Source of the DNA: Leptidea sinapis
Lineage: Eukaryota; Arthropoda; Insecta; Lepidoptera; Pieridae
Assembly: GCF_905404315.1 (NCBI RefSeq)
Contig: NC_066282.1
Coordinates: forward strand, 2,690,501-2,754,500
Length of the DNA stretch: 64,000 nt
Reading direction: 5' to 3'
Shown here: positions 35,190-47,900 of the stretch, piece after piece
Numbering within the stretch: the stretch's first letter is position 1
Layout: each line of letters opens with the position of its first letter
Made by a program: the position numbers and the translations under genes
The notes under the pieces: generated by a model
What the model saw: the letters and a program-made list of their open reading frames with translations, nothing else
Databases searched by the model: none
Told to the model about the DNA's origin: nothing

Positions 35190-35400
35190 ACAGATTTTCA
35201 GAAGAGTCTTTATAGATGTAAGAAAGGGACACGGATGGATGTCAAACCATCGAAAAAGGAAAATTGGTTATATTTTGGGAAAGAAAATAAAAAGTGATCC
35301 TGATCCCCAAAGCCATGTCCGCATTCACATTGTGGACTATATATTATAACATGAAACTTTGCAAGGTAAGCCGGACCAGGGGTGTGTTCAAGGCGCATTC
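35190..35400 (-). mobile_element. LINE fragment with C-terminal CxC...H motif
   Basis: The minus strand reads RLEHTPGPAYLAKFHV, then SPQCECGHGFGDQDHFLFSF, matching the small zinc-binding domain that follows RNase H in some LINEs (GHTP...CxCG...H). One Cys of the pattern is replaced (FPKY). Confidence 0.55.
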
Positions 35401-35925
35401 TTATCGAAATTTTGTATATAATATTATGAAAGCGGGAGACGAATATTGCTCTGTCTAGAATAACAATACCATCTCAAGATGGAGCAGAATTGTACGTGAA
35501 TCGAATTGGAACAAAAGTATAGCTGTAGTCTTTTAAATTTAAATCGTACTTTAACTCAACACCTATAGTTAGCAGCATTGAGGCTTAATCTAATGATTAT
35601 GTATTTTAATCAATAAATTGTGTTTTTGGGCGGGTACTTTTTGAGTGAAGGCACAATTTTTTTAATAAACTAAATTTTATTGTTTAAATGTGGAAATAGA
35701 GTTTATATGAACAGATAAGGACAGTTGAGCGACTAAGTATCTGCAACTAGTTATGTTTTAAGTATAAGGCCTCGTGGATTTATTACAAAGGGGATATCCT
35801 GCGTACAATATAATACTCATATTTTATTTTCAAATTACTGACCGGGCCCATAGTTCAATATATGTAGTGTTACATTGAACACTAAAGCAAGTTAAAAATA
35901 ATAGTTCAAATAAGAATAACATTAA

Positions 35926-36850
35926 TTAAAAAATAAAAAAGAAAAACAGTGGACCTATACATTCAATAAAAGTATTGTTCTCGTATCTGTGCAAATGGCA
36001 CCATTGTGATGACCATTCTCTATTAACATAATAGTTTACAGTATATTTGAGGCTCAAGGTGGCTGATTCCGTGGAGAGTACATCACGAAAACCAAATTGT
36101 GCTTCATGAATTTTAAAATTCCTTGTCAGTTCGGGTTTTAAAAGTCTAGAATTTTGCCAAAAATAGAACCTAACGATATACGGCCTATAGTTGGAAAGGT
36201 TAAACAGGTCACCGGTTCTGTTTTTAACAATAGGGGCAACTACTGTTATCATTTATCCCTTGGTTCTATGTTCTAAGTTCTATGCTTTAAATAATTTAAG
36301 CATAATTTAAACTAAATGGATAGGATCCGATATAGGTACGTCATCGTTGGCATTAAGTATATCCTCAATAGTGAGTCCATCATGGCCTGGAGATTTGCCA
36401 CGTTTTTTGTACCTTACAGAGCAATGTGATCGGGAGTGATATGACTTAGATCGACAGATTGCTTTTGATGCAAGGGCTTATTATCGATGGTGGCCTGAGC
36501 ATTTTGCTCACCATATGCATCCATGGGTTTGATTTTAAAAGATTTCGCAAACATGTCAACGACTCGTTTCAGGTGATATTCATTATTAACTGTTACTGGC
36601 AGTACATCTTTGTGCTGAAGACTTTTCGTATTTTTTTGTATATTATCGGCAAGTAAATTCATTTTAATTATCTCTTTGTTTTTTTGGCAAAACTTTAGTT
36701 TGGATTTAAAGATTTTTATGAATTTGAACATATTTTGTTTGATATATCCACTGTTACCTGAATCAAGCCACCAAGTAAAGTATAATCTAGGTTCCTCATG
36801 ACTTGATTTCACATGATAATTCCAACCGGTGATCCGACTACCCCTTTTTT
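35926..36850 (-). mobile_element. LINE fragment covering the start of the RT domain
   Basis: The frame 36812-36414 (KSSHEEPRLYFTWW...) precedes 36252-35926 with VVAPIVKNRTGDLFNLSNYR and EAQFGFRDVLSTESATLSL, the NYRP and QFGFR-type motifs of reverse transcriptases. Broken between the two frames and truncated at both ends. Confidence 0.65.
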
Positions 36851-37439
36851 CAGCACCGATACGAGAACAAATTAAAACAGCCCCGTCCTGTAAAATACCA
36901 TACCATTGTATATACTATCACTAACTAACTAACAATTTAAAAAGTCACAGTTATCTGCCATGTGGGCTTTCATTGAGTATAAGCATGTCCCAGATGGCCG
37001 ATCACGCGTCTGCGCGTGATAATTAAGTATATATAATATGGTGACGGCTGATTTAATAAATAAATTGGATGGTATTGTCCACCAGTTGAGTGTTTTGTCC
37101 TATGTTATTATTTAGAAACACCCTCTAAATAAATACTAATTTTATTATTATTTGTTGAGGCAGTATGAACTCTTTCTCTTGATCGGATGTGACAAAACAA
37201 AAAACAATTGCAAAATTCTTTGGTTCCAATCAGTTGACAGAGTGACTATATTCTCTTTGTTTGACAGTTCTAATATCCAACTGTTGTGACTTGTGGGTTT
37301 CCAACTTTTAAAGTTTAAACTTTAGTGGCAGTTCTGTACTTTGTAGGTACAACATGTAAATAATAAGATATTTTGTTGAGGTGTTCAGGGCGACACAAAA
37401 GGATAGTTAATAATAATACCTATTTATTACAATTGTGCA

Positions 37440-37457
37440 ATGGAGGACATTAAATTG
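37440..37457 (+). CDS. Zinc-finger gene exon 1
   Basis: Codes for MEDIKL, then donor GTAAAT, phase 0. It is chosen because it supplies an ATG in phase just upstream of exon 2; a different first exon is possible. Confidence 0.6.
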
Positions 37458-40400
37458 GTAAATACCTTAGTAAACAATTTACATGAATGATATAAAATAT
37501 CAAATTACAGAATTCACTCTGCGACACGTAGCTTCTATACTAATACAATTTAAATATTAGATTCACTGGTATCTAATATTTAAATTCATATAGTAAACAT
37601 ATTCGTTTTATTTAAATATTCAACATTATCCCTTCACTTCGATACAAAGTTTGTACCTACAGTTAAATTTGATTTCAGAAAAAGGAGCCTATAGTTGTAT
37701 TGCAGTCGGTTGAAATATTTGCCTGCCAAAGATGTACTCAAGTTTTTACTAATGTTGAGGGTTTTATGAATCATGTATTAGTTCATGTGAGTTACACAAC
37801 TTCAAAAATATTAAATTCTTTCACCTGTATTTGGAAAAGCTAAATCATTTTGTTTATGCTAATAAGTGATTTTACAGGTAAAATATTAATAACCTGTTGG
37901 CATAACTGTGACAGCACTTTTCTATATGGGGGGGCCAAAGGGCAAGTGGATCACCAAGGATCAAGTGTTGCCAGACTTTAAGTTGGTAGTATAGGCACTC
38001 TTATCTTGAAATTCCCTAAATTTTATCAGTTTGGGAAAACTGCAGTCAGTAATTGATTTCACAAACAGGCATGAAATTTCTCAAAAAATGTTTGGTTGTA
38101 GAATGGAAGACGGTTAACATAATGTGGGTGGAATTTTGCATTGTGACAGTGTCCAGTGGTGGAATTTTGCTCCTGGTCATCAACCAGAACAACTCCTCTG
38201 AGGACTCCCATGTATCAGGTTGAAGGTTCAGAGAGAACCTACATCTCTAAGTAATACCAAAGAATCAGACCAGCATGTTCTGAATTATAATACATTACAG
38301 AATATATCCACTTCATAGTCGTTTAGTCCATGGCAACATATTATATAAATGCTGCCAATAAAAATCTTGCCATTTAGTTTTTTTTCCATTTTAGTAATTT
38401 ATTGAATTTGTGAAAAAATATTAACCCGTCAGTGGCTAAGCTGCCACAAAGCGCGTGGCGCCCATGCCCGTCTTAAGCCGCCGCGCGTTACCGACGCCAA
38501 AGTCAACTGGCTTGTTTTACAATAAAATTTATTGATTTTGAAGTGTTTTGGCTTGTTTATAAAAACAATGTCAATGCTTTTGTTATTAAACAAGCTAGAG
38601 CTTTGTTAGATAACATAAACAATAAGCCTAATTTAAACAAATTTCGTTTAAAGTATCTTTCTGTCATGAATTTATTTTTTATTTTTTTAGATTTACCTAC
38701 AGATTACAGTTCGATTATTACTAATGAATGTAGTAATTTTTTATAATTAAAACATACTTCAAAGTTACTAATTAGTCATAGAATAGATACTAAAACATCA
38801 TAGATATTACAAAAAAGAATTCTTAAATCGACTGCTACAGATAATTTTTATTTGCATTTTGACGGAAGTTTTAAAATTAAATATTTTTAATTTTTAGTTT
38901 TTTGGTCCATTCTTACAAACCACAAAAGCAAACTGGTGAACTATGCACTATTTTTCTTACAGAATATACAAATAAGTAAATAATATAAAAAAGCTTTTGA
39001 CTTGTCTGGATACAATGGTATTTTTGTTGTTCAAACTAATATAAGTGTTGGGTGCATGATAAGGACTTTTATCATGTCTAAAGTATTAAAGTTTATTGTA
39101 TACTAATGTGAATCTTAGAGATCTGGGCTTTGCTAAAATTATAAATTTACAGTTACAAGTAAGTTGCCATTGATAAAATTGTTTCAAAATTTGTAAAGTT
39201 GATCTTTCTTATACCCATCCATGTTCAAATTATATATTAAGTAGTAATTATATATTTTTTTTATTAAGTTTTATAAAATGACCAATAAATAACAGTATTG
39301 ATTGTTTATGAGATACAAGCATTTTTTTATCGCAAGAGTGTCTGGTGGGCTGTTGCTATTGGGTCTTAGAGCCACTGACTGTTGAAGATATTTCTTGTTA
39401 TGTGCATGGACTGGGAAGTGGAGATAAGATGTAGTTTTATGTAATTGAACCCAGATCACATCGCAATGTATGTGTGTGCAGTCAAGATTGATTGTCTCAT
39501 GTGCACAGGCATTTACTGATAATAACAGTATTGAGTACACTAAAGTGTGCGACTGGTAGAGATTGGTTTGGTGTCGGTACAGCATTGGACAAATAATACA
39601 CCCAACATTTACCGCTACATATAAATATTAATATGTGAAATCCTTTACTGGATACTGCTTCATAATTGAAACCATAATCTTAAATATTATAATAATAATT
39701 TATATGTTTATATATACTGTTAACCTCTATTTTCACTAACACACACATACTAAAACAGAATTACTAATGTAATTGCGAGTGTAAGAGGTAGCTTGTCATG
39801 CACACTAAAGTAATAAACCTCGTATGTGGGAGGCACCAGTGGGAGTCTCCTTTGCACAGGAAGCCGGCTAGATTATGTGTACCACAATGGCGCCTATTTC
39901 TGCCATGAAGCAGAAACGTGTAAACATTACTGTGTTTCTGTTTGAAGAGTGCCATAGCTAGTGAAATTACTGGGCAAATGAGACCAAACATCTTATGTCT
40001 CAAGGTGACGAGCGCAGTTGTAGTGCCAATTCATCATCAATTACCATCAGCTGAACATCCCACTCGGCTCGTCCCTTACTTTCATAAAAAAAAATATCTT
40101 CAATAATCAATTCAAGTTATGTTTTGTTCCCATTGCAATTATTGCAGTATACAGGGTGTCCCGTAATCAGTGGACCAACGGGATACCCGTGATAGGGGTG
40201 GTCATCATCTCTCGAAAACACCAAATTTTACTGTTCTAGGGCCAGTAGTTCAAAAGATATGATTTTTTAAGCATTATTTTGAAAATTCTACCCTTATCAA
40301 CACAAAAGTTGAAAAAAAATATTTTTTATTTTTATTTTGCCCTGTTTCTTAACTTAAGGTGGCTGAGGAAACATGTGTCTTCACAATTAAATCCATTTTT

Positions 40401-43400
40401 GTGAATAAATATTGCCAAATTAAAAATTAAAAACCAAAACATGCGCAAATATCAAATAACTAAATTTGCAACGTGATGTTTGAAGCAAGCTAGTGCAAAA
40501 AAAATGTATGACAGCCTTGCGGACCATTATTTAAAAAACATCTGCAGTTCATACTGATTCCAAAAAGGTATAACAATATTACATTTTACAAAAAAAATAA
40601 CTTAATAACCAATTTTAGACTCCAATTGCGAGAAACATTTAAGCGCTATCTATTCTGAGAATTATTTTGTTATCGAGAGAGAGATAACACAATATGCTAT
40701 CTCTTTCTCGCTCAGGTACCTTTTTCGTTTACGGGGTCCTATTGGCCGACGCCTATGATCCCCACACCCTAATTTTTCAAATTATTCTTAGTTTCATCAG
40801 AGACTTGCTCATAGCTCGTAGCTGCACACGTGTTTTTTACTTCGCTACCATTACGACTCTTTTTTTTGGTGACTGACGCTTGAATTGGACCTTGTTTGTC
40901 TTTGTGATTTGGATACTGTTTGCCCGGATTTTATAAAATGCCTAATACCTATACTCCTCGTGAATATGCTGAGATGTATTTTATTTACGGTCTGTGTAAT
41001 GCAAACGCTCGGCAAGCAGCCCGTACGTATCGTGAGCGCTATCCTAATCGCGACCGCTATCCGGATCATCGAATTTTTCTCCGTGTAAATAACGCGTATT
41101 TAGAAGGCAGAATTCCCGGAGCTGCAAACAACGTGGGAAGACCTAGAAGAGTCGATGAACTTCAAATACTGGCCGAAGTGACAGAAGAACCTTCTACGAG
41201 TGTTCGTCGTATTTCAAGACGTACTGGTATAGCAAAAACAACAGTACATCGCATTTTAAAAAGAAACAGTTTATACCCTTATCATATTCAACGAGTGCAG
41301 GCACTATTACCTGCTGATTATCAACGGAGGATAGATTTTTGTGCAGAGATGCTTCGCCGATGCCGACAAGATCCACTATTTTTCAATTCAATATTATGGA
41401 GCGATGAATCGTGTTTTAAAAGAGTTGGAGTGTTTAACATTCATAATTTACATGAATGGGCTGTTGTGAATCCACGTATTGTACGAGAAGATAGATTCCA
41501 GCACCAGTTTGGAGTCAATTTGTGGGCTGGAATCTTAGATGGTAAACTTATTGGTCCATTTGAGCTCCCACCGAGGCTTAATGGTGCTCGGTACTTGCAA
41601 TTTTTAAGAAATGACTTAAGTAATTTATTAGCAAATGTACCACAGGAGGTATGTGAGAGGATGTGGTTACAGCATGATGGCGCACCCGCTCATTATTGCA
41701 GACAAGTGAGGGAATATTTAAACGAGTCTTACCCAAGTAGGTGGATTGGACGAGGAGGTACAATCCCATGGCCAGCTCGATCACCTGATCTTAATCCATT
41801 GGATTATTTTTTATGGGGATATTTTAAAGAATCCGTATATGAAACCGTTAACGATAACGAAAGACAGCTAAGACAAAAACTGAATGTGGTGAGTGAAAAA
41901 GTCAAAAATAATGAAAGGGCGTTAAAAAGTTTAAAAAGAAATTTTATAAGAAGATGCCGGCTATGCCTTAGAGTAAGAGGAAGACATTTCGAACATTTAT
42001 TATAAGAAATAAATAAAAAAATTCTAACTATTTACTTTTGTTTTATTGTAAATTCCGCCAAGAAATTGCTATCTAATGTTGATTTAAAATAATTATTGTC
42101 TTTTATTGTTTCACAATAATGATTAATTATACCTTTTTGGAATCAGTATGAACTGCAGATGTTTTTTAAATAATGGTCCGCAAGGCTGTCATACATTTTT
42201 TTTGCACTAGCTTGCTTCAAACATCACGTTGCAAATTTAGTTATTTGATATTTGCGCATGTTTTGGTTTTTAATTTTTAATTTGGCAATATTTATTCACA
42301 AAAATGGATTTAATTGTGAAGACACATGTTTCCTCAGCCACCTTAAGTTAAGAAACAGGGCAAAATAAAAATAAAAAATATTTTTTTTCAACTTTTGTGT
42401 TGATAAGGGTAGAATTTTCAAAATAATGCTTAAAAAATCATATCTTTTGAACTACTGGCCCTAGAACAGTAAAATTTGGTGTTTTCGATAGATGATGACC
42501 ACCCCTATCACGGGTATCCCGTTGGTCCACTGATTACGGGACACCCTGTATGTTGCAATGTTTTAAATTTCACCAAAGCCAGCGAACTCGTGTGGGATAG
42601 TTTATACGACACGACTCATATGTCCGCTTCATCATCTTACCTTGCATAATTTAATATGGATTGTTCCACGTAATACCGATTGAAATTCAAAACATATTTC
42701 TGTCATATAAGACTTGTTTATCAAGGAGTTTAAAACAATGGGATTGCATCACTTATGAATACCATTTTCAATCCTAATGGATATTAAGTAAGATTACTTA
42801 TTATATTGAAAACTATGACAAGAAATTACTATTTACGTAATAAATAATGTGTAAAATAAATAATTCCCAAACATATCATGTAAGAAATGATTACTTACTA
42901 CGAACGGTTGAGTGTCCGTTTTCTGTAAAGCAAAAACTCCGGGTGTGTCGGCAGAAGTTAAAACTTGAACATTATCGTTCTGCATTTTTGAATATTTTGG
43001 AATGTTTAGGGAATAATTTCATCATCATCAGCGTAAAAATACTAGCATTTATGTGGTTGAATCACAATATTCATGTATTTGCGCTGTCGTAAACAAAAAT
43101 GACAATTTATCTATTCTATATATAAAAATGAATTGCTGTTCGTTAGTCTCGCTAAAACTCGAGAACGGCTGGACCGATTTGGCAAATTTAGGTCTTGAAT
43201 TATTTGTGGATGTCCAGAGAAGGTTTAAAAGGTGAATAGATATAAAAATGCTGCTAAATTAAATAAAAACAACAAATTTGTTTTTCCTTTGATGTGTCCA
43301 TACATCATTTCTATGAGAGAATTTATGGACGTACGGTTTAGACAGTTCTGCTGCGAAACAATTTCATTACGACAGCAGGGTGCATATATTACGAAGTAAT

Positions 43401-44953
43401 TTTTGATGTTAATTCATATAAAAACGTTATTTTATTTATTATATACAGAACAACATCTGTGGGGTCAGCTAGTACTACATAAAAAAAATTAACACTTCAT
43501 AACTATTACCATTATTTTACATTAAAATGTTCAATCTCAGAAACATGAACTTTCATCCATAAGTTCAACGATTGTCTTACGAATTCTCAATCAGGTCACG
43601 TGTCCTGACGCGAGTTTATCATTTTATACCCATCCCAAGAATAGTGCTCAATGCGGCTAAAGAAATTTTCACTTCAAAAATTATACTTTATACGTTTTCC
43701 CCCTTATTCATAATAGTCTGCTAACTTAAAGCATTGCTAATTCTCACTCTGTCTTCTTCTATTGACCTAAGTCAGAATGAGAAAAAACACTCCTTAGTGG
43801 CTGTTTAAAGTTAGCGGACCATTATGAATAAGGGGGTTTTTTGTGTTTATTCGTTAAAATGTTGCATAAACCAATTTGGTCAAGTCAATGAATGCCTACA
43901 ACTCTTTTTACGGCCCGCTCCTGGGCTCGGGTCTCTCCTCAAAACCGTGGAAGGTCTGGAGTAATATATAATTATATAATATTATCTGGAGTATCTGGAG
44001 TATTATATAATAATAGGGGAAAACTCGAAAGCAAAAAAAAAAGTACGTGTCAGCTCCGACGCACGACTGGAGTTTACTGCTCAAGAACGATTGTCTTTGA
44101 ACAGGTACTAAACAAAATCAAGTCCAATGGAGTCGGTTACAAACATACATACAGCAGAAGCTAATAAAAGGGTATTACTATAAAAAAAATATAGATATTA
44201 AAAATTAAAATAATAGGTTAGGTTAAAAATTGTCTATTTGGCGTGAAATGCGCTATATATACTCTCCATATTAAATTAAACATTTAATTATGTGCATAGC
44301 TCATATAAATTTGTATCAACTATATTGATAATTCAATATTAAATAAATACAAAGCACACATGTTTATATGTACAATATATGTCATATTAATGTATGAATT
44401 GTAACATATTTAGTACCCACGTGCTTATCAGATTTTCCGGCACTAGTATTTACACCACCTTCTTCCATAATTTATAGAATTTTCACTTAACTTTATGAAA
44501 GTATAATAATAAATCAATTTCAATAATATAATAAAGCTTCAAAATACAAGAAAGTGAAAGGTGCGCTAGAAATGATGCGCACCAAAAACGTTACTATCAA
44601 ATTTTGATGAGCAGATTTTAGTATCCATATTTTTCTCATACCGGGCGCCTTATATGAAAATCGATTCTTAAGGAGTAAACTCCAAAAAACAACTTCGAAA
44701 CATAAAGCTAAAAGAAGTGAAGTTTTAGCTTTTTTTATAGTGGTCATTCCATTGACAGATGTTTGCAATAAACCCCGTAAAAGTCTTGGTTAGTTTCTAC
44801 TAAGTACAACATAATCAATAGCATATTAAAACAAATTAGGATATAAATAAATTACTACGTATCTTTAGTAAATTTACAACAAAAGTATCACGTCCTGGTC
44901 ATTATAGTTTACGCGCTGGCCTTTTTTTGCTTTATTTCTTGTCCAGTTTGTGG

Positions 44954-44984
<31 letters not shown>

Positions 44985-47900
44985 TTGACACACTTTTTAC
45001 ACAAATTATCTTGCCCCAAGTTAAGCATATATAGCCTGTTGTATGGGTTACAAGACAATGATATATTTAATACAATATACTTACTTAAACATACATAAAT
45101 TCATATAAAAATACATAGATACATTTAAACATCCATGACTCGGAAACAAACATCCATATTCATTATATAAATGCTTGCACCTACCGGGATTCTAACCCGG
45201 GACCTCTAGCTTAGTAGGTAGGATCGCTAACCACTCGGCTATACAGGTCGTCAACTTGTCATTTTCGTGCATATTTATAACTAGCTGACCCGGCAAACGT
45301 TGTTTTGCCATTGCCTATATTATAGCCTGTACATCATTTTGTTCTATTGTCAATAGTTTTTGCAGCGCACGCAAAAATAGGTTTTCGATTTTACACCTTG
45401 TGTTACAAAATAGCAATTTTATTACGGATCCTAATTTTGAAAAAAAAACATAGCCTATAGCTTTCCTCGATAAATGGACTACCCAACACTGAAAGAATCA
45501 TTCAAATCGGACCAGTAGTACCAGAGATTAGCGCGTTCAAACAAACAAACAAACAAACACTGCAGCTTTATAATATTAGTATAGATAAAGTATGAATCAC
45601 GTGGGGATAACACTACATTGTTGATATTTTAATAGTTGATAAATTTTAATCGATATGTAACAGCTTAAAATTATAAAATTGTTTTATGTGACGTGATTGG
45701 CTGTAAAGGACAATGCTGTATTTGTAGCATGCTTTGACTTTTAATGTTAAATTTGGCCATAAATTTTTATGTATTTTATGACAATAAAGGACAAAACGAG
45801 CGGGACGTTCAGCTGATGGTTATTGATACGCCCTGCCCATTACAATGCAGTGGCGCTCAGGATTCTTGAAAAAATACAAAAATTCTTAGTGGCACTACAA
45901 TTGCGCTCGTCACCTTGAGACATAAGATGTCTCATTTGCCCAGTAATTTCACTAGTTACGGCACCCTTCAGGCCAAAACACAATAATGCTTACACATTTC
46001 TGCTTCACGGCAGAAATAGGCGCCGTTGTGGCACCCATAATCTAGCCGGCAATCTGTGCAAAGGAGCCTCCCACTGGTAAAATATATTGTTACAAGTCAA
46101 AAACTTCTTATTTTACGGCCGTTCCCAATATTCAGTCTATAACTTACTTGAGATAAAAATCGTAACTGTAGATGACTTTTCTGTCCCAATAAACTATAGA
46201 CGACTCACCTTATCCGTACACGCTGTCTGTCAATGGGACGACGTATAGCTTACCAGCGATAGAAGTTTGTATGGAAATTGCAATTCACGCGTCCCAATTT
46301 AAAGCGATAAGAATGACTTATCGGGTATATTGGGACAGCTTCAGATTATTGACCGCTAATTGCTGACAGTAGAAGGTAGTAATTTATCTCTATCTGTAGA
46401 TATTATATTGAGAACGGCCGTTAATTTATAAAATTCAAATTTGGAACATTATTGTTTATATTATGTTTTTCAATGTTACTATTAAATCACGTGTGAAAAC
46501 ATATAGCATTGATTGCCTAGCTCAAAGTTTGTATGGAACCATTGCTCATTACTATCACAAGACACTTCAAAAGCTAGGTTCTATGTTTAACTAACTAACA
46601 TATCCTCTGCTGAACACCATTAAATGTGATCAAATTGTGTAGTGTAAGAGAACCACAGTGACTTATTACATCACTTAAAATATATTAATTTACTATTTAT
46701 ACTTGTTCGAAGTAAATCCATCGAACAGCATTATATTACAAATATTTCTTAGTAGATAATATTAATTACTTATAACCATGTGTTGCCTTTAGTAAGGCAG
46801 TACGCGAGTAACCATTGATCGGTCCGGTCCTAGTTACCATTAACCATTTGTCTATAACCATTACAGGACTGGTCCAAGTAACCATTTTAACCAAATATTA
46901 GTAGAGATCCTCGTACTCACAAGTAGAACCAATAATTATAGTTATTTAGCAAGTGTCATAGATTAATTTAGTATCTTAAGCAAATAAATACTTTTACGAT
47001 AAAACCAAAATAGATATCTACCCCTAAGTGCACCCCTTTTCAATACTTTTACTCTAAGATAATTTATAAGTCTAGATAGTCTCTTTATGAAAGACAACCT
47101 ATAAAAACCGGCCAGGAATATTACTTTCGTGTGCGTGACAAGCTACGTCTTACACTCGCGATTTGCATGACACTTTGTATTAGTGTGCGTGAATTGCTCA
47201 AAATGGAGGTTAGTTCTATAGTCTAAATATAATATATTTTTTCGACGTTTTCACAGCTGTTATAGTCTATGTATGATCTAAGCCATAGTTTCTCAACCTT
47301 ATTTTACTCACCGCCCACTTTGAGAATATGTTTTTTTCTAGAGTATTTTCGTGTATTTTTTTGCCTTTTTAGACTATGTTTTTTAATCTACCCACGCCCC
47401 ATCTGCGCCATCTCAATGCCCCCTAATTTTCTCTGGGTCTTCTACTGCCCTCCCGAAAGTCTCAAACGGCCACAAGGGGGCGTTATCGCCCACGTTGAGA
47501 ACCTATGATCTAAGCTTTATGATTTTACACAGTTAAAATTAATCATTTTGGTAGAAGCAAGCTTTGATTCTACGAATAATTGTATATAATTATGTATGTA
47601 TTTCAGGCACAGTTAGCCTTTGTGAAATTAACCAGAATAAAGTATTACAAATGTAAAACATGCCCAGCTACCTTCCTCAAGAAAGATCTTTGTAAAATAC
47701 ATGAAGTCTATCATGTTTATAAGGCTGTGAGGTAAGCAATATTTTAAATAAAAATCTAATTGTTATACGAGGGCGGCACGGAAAATTTCGGGAATCAAGG
47801 AAGTGACACAACATTACTATTTAAAAATGTATTTATTGCTTTTCGAAGTATTCTCCGCGAAATTTGACACATTTTTCCATATGATGGAACCAATCATTGA

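Larger units (their letters stand above)
32043..37439. other. Intergenic region between Apeh and the zinc-finger gene
   Basis: The two genes diverge from here. I see a TG/GA microsatellite, one family J LINE fragment and two other LINE pieces, listed separately. Stretches 32043-32980, 33100-33690, 34115-35180 and 36860-37430 are AT-rich with no gene, repeat or promoter element I can support. Confidence 0.5.

Noticed and set aside
38543..38746. 67-codon plus-strand frame in zinc-finger intron 2
   Set aside because: AT-rich, no motif, no splice-site support or homologous copy; could not be told from chance.
40920..40937. Earlier start of the DD41D transposase
   Set aside because: The codon at 40920 is TTG; the first ATG, at 40938, begins the conserved PNTYTPREYAEMY sequence.
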